Part shown: piece by piece, positions 27,601 to 28,796 of the stretch
Layout of the letters: every line of letters starts with the position of its first letter
Numbering within the stretch: the first letter of the stretch is position 1
DNA from: Phocaeicola sp.
Lineage (GTDB): Bacteria; Bacteroidota; Bacteroidia; Bacteroidales; Bacteroidaceae
Direction of reading: 5' to 3'
NCBI GenBank assembly: GCA_020026175.1
Contig: JAHHQV010000036.1
Location: 1-28,796 of the forward strand
DNA length: 28,796 bases
Position numbers and translations under genes: made by a program
The notes under the pieces: model-generated
Database searches by the model: none
Told to the model about the DNA's origin: nothing
Seen by the model: only the letters and a program-made list of their open reading frames with translations

Positions 27601-27823
27601 AACGGCCTTCAAAGTCGGTAATGGTTCCATTTGTTGTACCTTTTACCATAACGGATGCACCTATAACAGGTTCGCCTGTTGCATCTTTTACCAGACCATT
27701 AATCTGGCCATTTTGTTGTGATGCTTCTGAAAGAGCTAATCCAGGCATAGGAGATGCAGTCACTGTTCCTATACCCCCCCCCATAAGAAGGGCGTAACAC
27801 ATTAATTCTAAACGTTTTAGCAT
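24602..27823 (-). CDS. SusC/RagA-type TonB-dependent outer-membrane transporter
   Basis: The 1073-residue protein has a signal peptide at about 1-24 (LMCYALLMGGGIGTVTAS). A carboxypeptidase-regulatory-like domain spans about 40-110 (GLVKDATGEPVIGASVMVKG, TDFEGRFSL), then DEVVVVGYGTQKK (117-129), plug domain with VSVLKDAASASIYGARASFG, and a barrel ending ISFGVNVNF. It forms a pair with the SusD gene 10 bp downstream. The codons for M14-G15-G16-G17 contain nine G in a row; one G fewer gives TAG two codons after the run and one more gives TAA about 25 codons later, so slippage would switch the gene off. A -7/-33 promoter lies about 120 bp upstream. Substrate unknown. Confidence 0.95.
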   Translation of the reverse strand: MLKRLELMCYALLMGGGIGTVTASPMPGLALSEASQQNGQINGLVKDATGEPVIGASVMVKGTTNGTITDFEGRFSLSNAKKGDIIQISFVGFKTYEVQWDGSPLEVTLKEDSELLDEVVVVGYGTQKKVNVTGAVGMVDSEVLQARPVQNVSQALQGVIPGLNVNVNNTGGSLDGRMNINIRGTGTIGDGSGSSPLVLIDGIEGELNTVNPNDIESVSVLKDAASASIYGARASFGVILVTTKSGKSGKAKINYSGNVRFNNAIAIPEMMDSYTFAQYFNRAAANSGGTPVFTDEVMERIKGYQDGSFKETTIPDSSGRWSKWKTSNGNTDWYKEFYKDWAPSHEHNISINGGSEKIQYLVSGSFLNQNGLIRHGKDEFQRYTLNGKLTAEITDWFKMTYSTKWTREDFSRPTYLTGHFFHNLPRRWPNLPAYDPNGNPMEEGGIEQMENGGKQNSQKDFNTNQIAFVFEPLKDWHINIEGSLRTTTQYQHWAVLPTYAYDVKGEPFPIEWDMGYGTYAPGASRVDEYSWKENYYTTNIYSDYSKTFKSGHYFKVMAGFNAELYKTRSINANKNTLITPTIPTLDTATGEANAFGAYNHTSVAGFFARVNWSYKDRYMFEANGRYDGSSRFVGDKRWGFFPSFSAGWNLAQEEFFTPIAEKINLGSLKIRASWGQLGNTNTNDSWYPFYQSMPVGVNYGWLVNGVRPNFASMPGIISTKKTWETIETWDVGVDWSFFNNRLTGSFDYFTRFTYDMIGPAPELPSTLGTGVPKINNCDMKSYGFELQLGWRDRIGEFNYGVSVNLADDRQKILKYPNEDKTLSRYYKGRMLNEIWGYKTIGIAQTQEEMDAHLAKVDQSALGSNWGAGDIMYADLDGNKRIDSGSNKAGDSGDYQRIGNSTPRYKFGITLDAAYKGFDFRVFFQGVAKRDLWLSGNYFWGATGAGNEWQSAGFVEHWDFWRPEGDPLGANTNAYYPRVAFNGGKNTNVQTRYLQNGAYMRMKNIQLGYTLPSALTSKAGMSSVRFYVSGDNLLTFSGLSKIFDPEATDDMAGTGSGKLYPLQRVISFGVNVNF
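27774..27782 (-). repeat. G9 homopolymer in the susC2 signal-peptide codons
   Basis: Nine C on the plus strand (nine G in the coding strand) begin at the G of the Met14 codon. It is the longest G/C run I found in the window, in an otherwise AT-rich sequence, and is a candidate slipped-strand contingency site. Confidence 0.7.
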
Positions 27824-27877
27824 AGATTGTTATTTAAGTAAAATAATTAATTTAATTGGATTTAAAGAATAGTGAGA

Positions 27878-27906
27878 GCTTATAAATAGAATGTGTTTTT
27901 ATAAGC
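27878..27906 (-). repeat. 9-bp stem-loop in the susC2 leader
   Basis: GCTTATAAA (27878-27886) pairs with TTTATAAGC (27898-27906) around 11 nt. It lies between the predicted transcription start and the susC2 ATG, so it could be an mRNA hairpin or a protein-binding site. The core GCTTAT/ATAAGC also occurs upstream of susC1. Confidence 0.4.
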
Positions 27907-27942
27907 AGTATGTTCTTCAATTCCAAAGTTTCAAATCACAGG

Positions 27943-27972
27943 CAAAGATATGATAATTTTATTGAATAGCAA
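27943..27972 (-). promoter_or_regulatory. Bacteroides-type promoter of susC2-susD2
   Basis: On the minus strand TATCTTTG (27950-27943) is a full -7 box. A TTG (27972-27970) is 19 bp upstream at -33. The predicted leader is about 110 nt. Confidence 0.6.
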
Positions 27973-28259
27973 TTTGGATGAAATAAAATAAATATAAATT
28001 AACAATAATGTGTTTAATTTTCTGTGTTTTTTTGAATATTTTACGTATAATAATTCTGAAAAAATGTTTTTTTTGTAGATGGAATATAGAAAAAATGTAA
28101 TAATTGGATAAAATATTTTTACTTTGAATTTGTTTTTAAACAAAGAGTGTTAATATTAACAATTGCAAATATGCTTGTTGTCTTAATGATAGTATATAGA
28201 AAAACAAATAATAAGAGAATCTATTATATTTTCAATAGTTCGTTAAAAATTCGCCAAGC
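27973..28259. other. AT-rich intergenic stretch, no gene
   Basis: No credible gene is seen; the only long open frame is Lys/Ile/Tyr/Phe-rich as expected from AT-rich DNA. It contains two short palindromes: TTTGTTT-TT-AAACAAA (28129-28144) and TGTTAATATTAACA (28148-28161). The outer end of the insertion sequence should lie close to 28260, but I cannot identify its inverted repeat because the other end is outside the window. Confidence 0.5.
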
Positions 28260-28796
28260 CTAAGCGGCTCTGGCAGTAAATAAAATGAGTTCTTTGAAAA
28301 GTTTGTCAATTAATTGCGTGTTTGGTTCAATCCCAGACACGCAAATAAATCGTTCAAGCATGTAAGCATTGTGTATGACTGACTTGCATGATGATATGGA
28401 ATATTTTATTCCCATCCTCTTACAGGCAGCTTTTGCAAGGTTTATCGCTGCAAGTGATGCATTAAAGTGAAAAGCCAGTTTCCTGAGGTCAGTAGACTGA
28501 CAGTTTGTTATTCCGGCATATTGCTTGGCATCACGAAAACAGAATTCGAGTTGGAAACGTGTCCTGTAAAAGTCCAGGACATCCTGTGCGTTCTGTATTT
28601 CGTTTGTAGAGAAATACAGCTGCCATTTGTCCGTTCTTCCATCCATGGGATACCATACAGCCAGACTCACAAAGCGTTTGAGTGCTTTGGAGTATGCTTT
28701 CAGTCCGTAAAGTTTACCCTTGTTCACTTTGTATTCGGTACATCTTGTGATGTCCAGATTTTCAAAGTCAATCTTTCCGTCATACAATTTTGGACG
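28260..28796 (-). CDS. IS4-family transposase, C-terminal part, cut by the window edge
   Basis: The frame is open to the end of the window (three more codons upstream of the TTG at 28787), so the N-terminal part lies outside; about 179 residues are visible. The IS4 signature Y-(2)-R-(3)-E-(6)-K is exact in YRTRFQLEFCFRDAK (bases 28568-28524); its Glu is the third acidic catalytic residue of the DDE transposase. The following AGITNCQSTDLRKLAFHFN and a helical tail are usual for Bacteroidota IS4 elements. The visible part has no stop or frameshift, so the element may be intact. The AT-rich gap separates it from susC2. Confidence 0.88.
   Translation of the reverse strand, partial: RPKLYDGKIDFENLDITRCTEYKVNKGKLYGLKAYSKALKRFVSLAVWYPMDGRTDKWQLYFSTNEIQNAQDVLDFYRTRFQLEFCFRDAKQYAGITNCQSTDLRKLAFHFNASLAAINLAKAACKRMGIKYSISSCKSVIHNAYMLERFICVSGIEPNTQLIDKLFKELILFTARAA

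Noticed and set aside
17690..27823. Interpretation of the two SusCD pairs as a recent inverted duplication
   Set aside because: The SusD proteins differ by 133 residues and the SusC proteins match only at family-conserved motifs.
27931..28143. 70-codon leftward frame in the AT-rich gap upstream of susC2
   Set aside because: Composition (Lys, Ile, Phe, Tyr, Leu only in quantity) is what AT-rich noncoding DNA gives, and it overlaps the susC2 promoter.
1..28796. CRISPR arrays, tRNA or rRNA genes, prophage or conjugative modules
   Set aside because: No regularly spaced repeats, tRNA-like cloverleaf sequence or rRNA-like sequence was seen by eye in the gaps, and no phage or transfer proteins are encoded.

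Overview
The window looks like a chromosomal segment from a low-GC gut-type Bacteroidales (Bacteroides/Phocaeicola/Prevotella-like). The evidence is two SusC/SusD pairs, repeated TAnnTTTG -7 promoter boxes, AT-rich leaders without Shine-Dalgarno sequences, and housekeeping genes with Bacteroidota-type protein signatures. I see no tRNA, rRNA, CRISPR array, phage or plasmid functions. One partial insertion sequence lies at the right edge.

Left part (1-8.1 kb), mainly core metabolism and envelope. A terminator from an upstream unit is followed by a MarC-family membrane protein. This converges on nadB (L-aspartate oxidase, NAD synthesis) across a 22-bp stem terminator. Divergent from nadB is a same-strand run that is probably co-transcribed in part: a small membrane-anchored bacterial PH-domain protein, a dihydrolipoyl dehydrogenase, a PBP4-type D-Ala-D-Ala carboxypeptidase/endopeptidase and a DUF4861 lipoprotein. 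That run converges on a NodB-type polysaccharide deacetylase.

Middle part (8.1-17.4 kb). A large DUF2723/TMEM260-like (GT-C fold) membrane protein is transcribed leftward. Next is a leftward phoB-like/phoR-like two-component pair, and, divergent from it, a rightward pstS-pstC-pstA-pstB phosphate ABC transporter operon. The 212-bp gap between phoB and pstS carries a -7 box for each direction. Three ATGA-type direct repeats with 11/10-bp period sit just upstream of the pstS -7 box and look like a Pho-box. No phoU follows pstB.

Right part (17.7-27.8 kb). Two complete SusC/SusD outer-membrane import pairs face each other: susC1-susD1 run rightward, susD2-susC2 run leftward. They meet at a 32-bp perfect inverted repeat with a 5-nt loop that works as a shared terminator and runs into the end of susD1. 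No glycoside hydrolase, sulfatase, ECF sigma/anti-sigma or hybrid two-component regulator is present in the window, so the substrate cannot be assigned. SusC2 has a run of nine G in its signal-peptide codons; loss or gain of one G would stop translation early, which makes it a phase-variation candidate. An AT-rich gap then leads to the C-terminal part of an IS4-family transposase cut by the window edge.

I did not find a clearly new multi-gene system. The points most worth a second look are the G9 tract, the long coding-end inverted repeats at convergent junctions, the facing SusCD pairs, and the putative operators.
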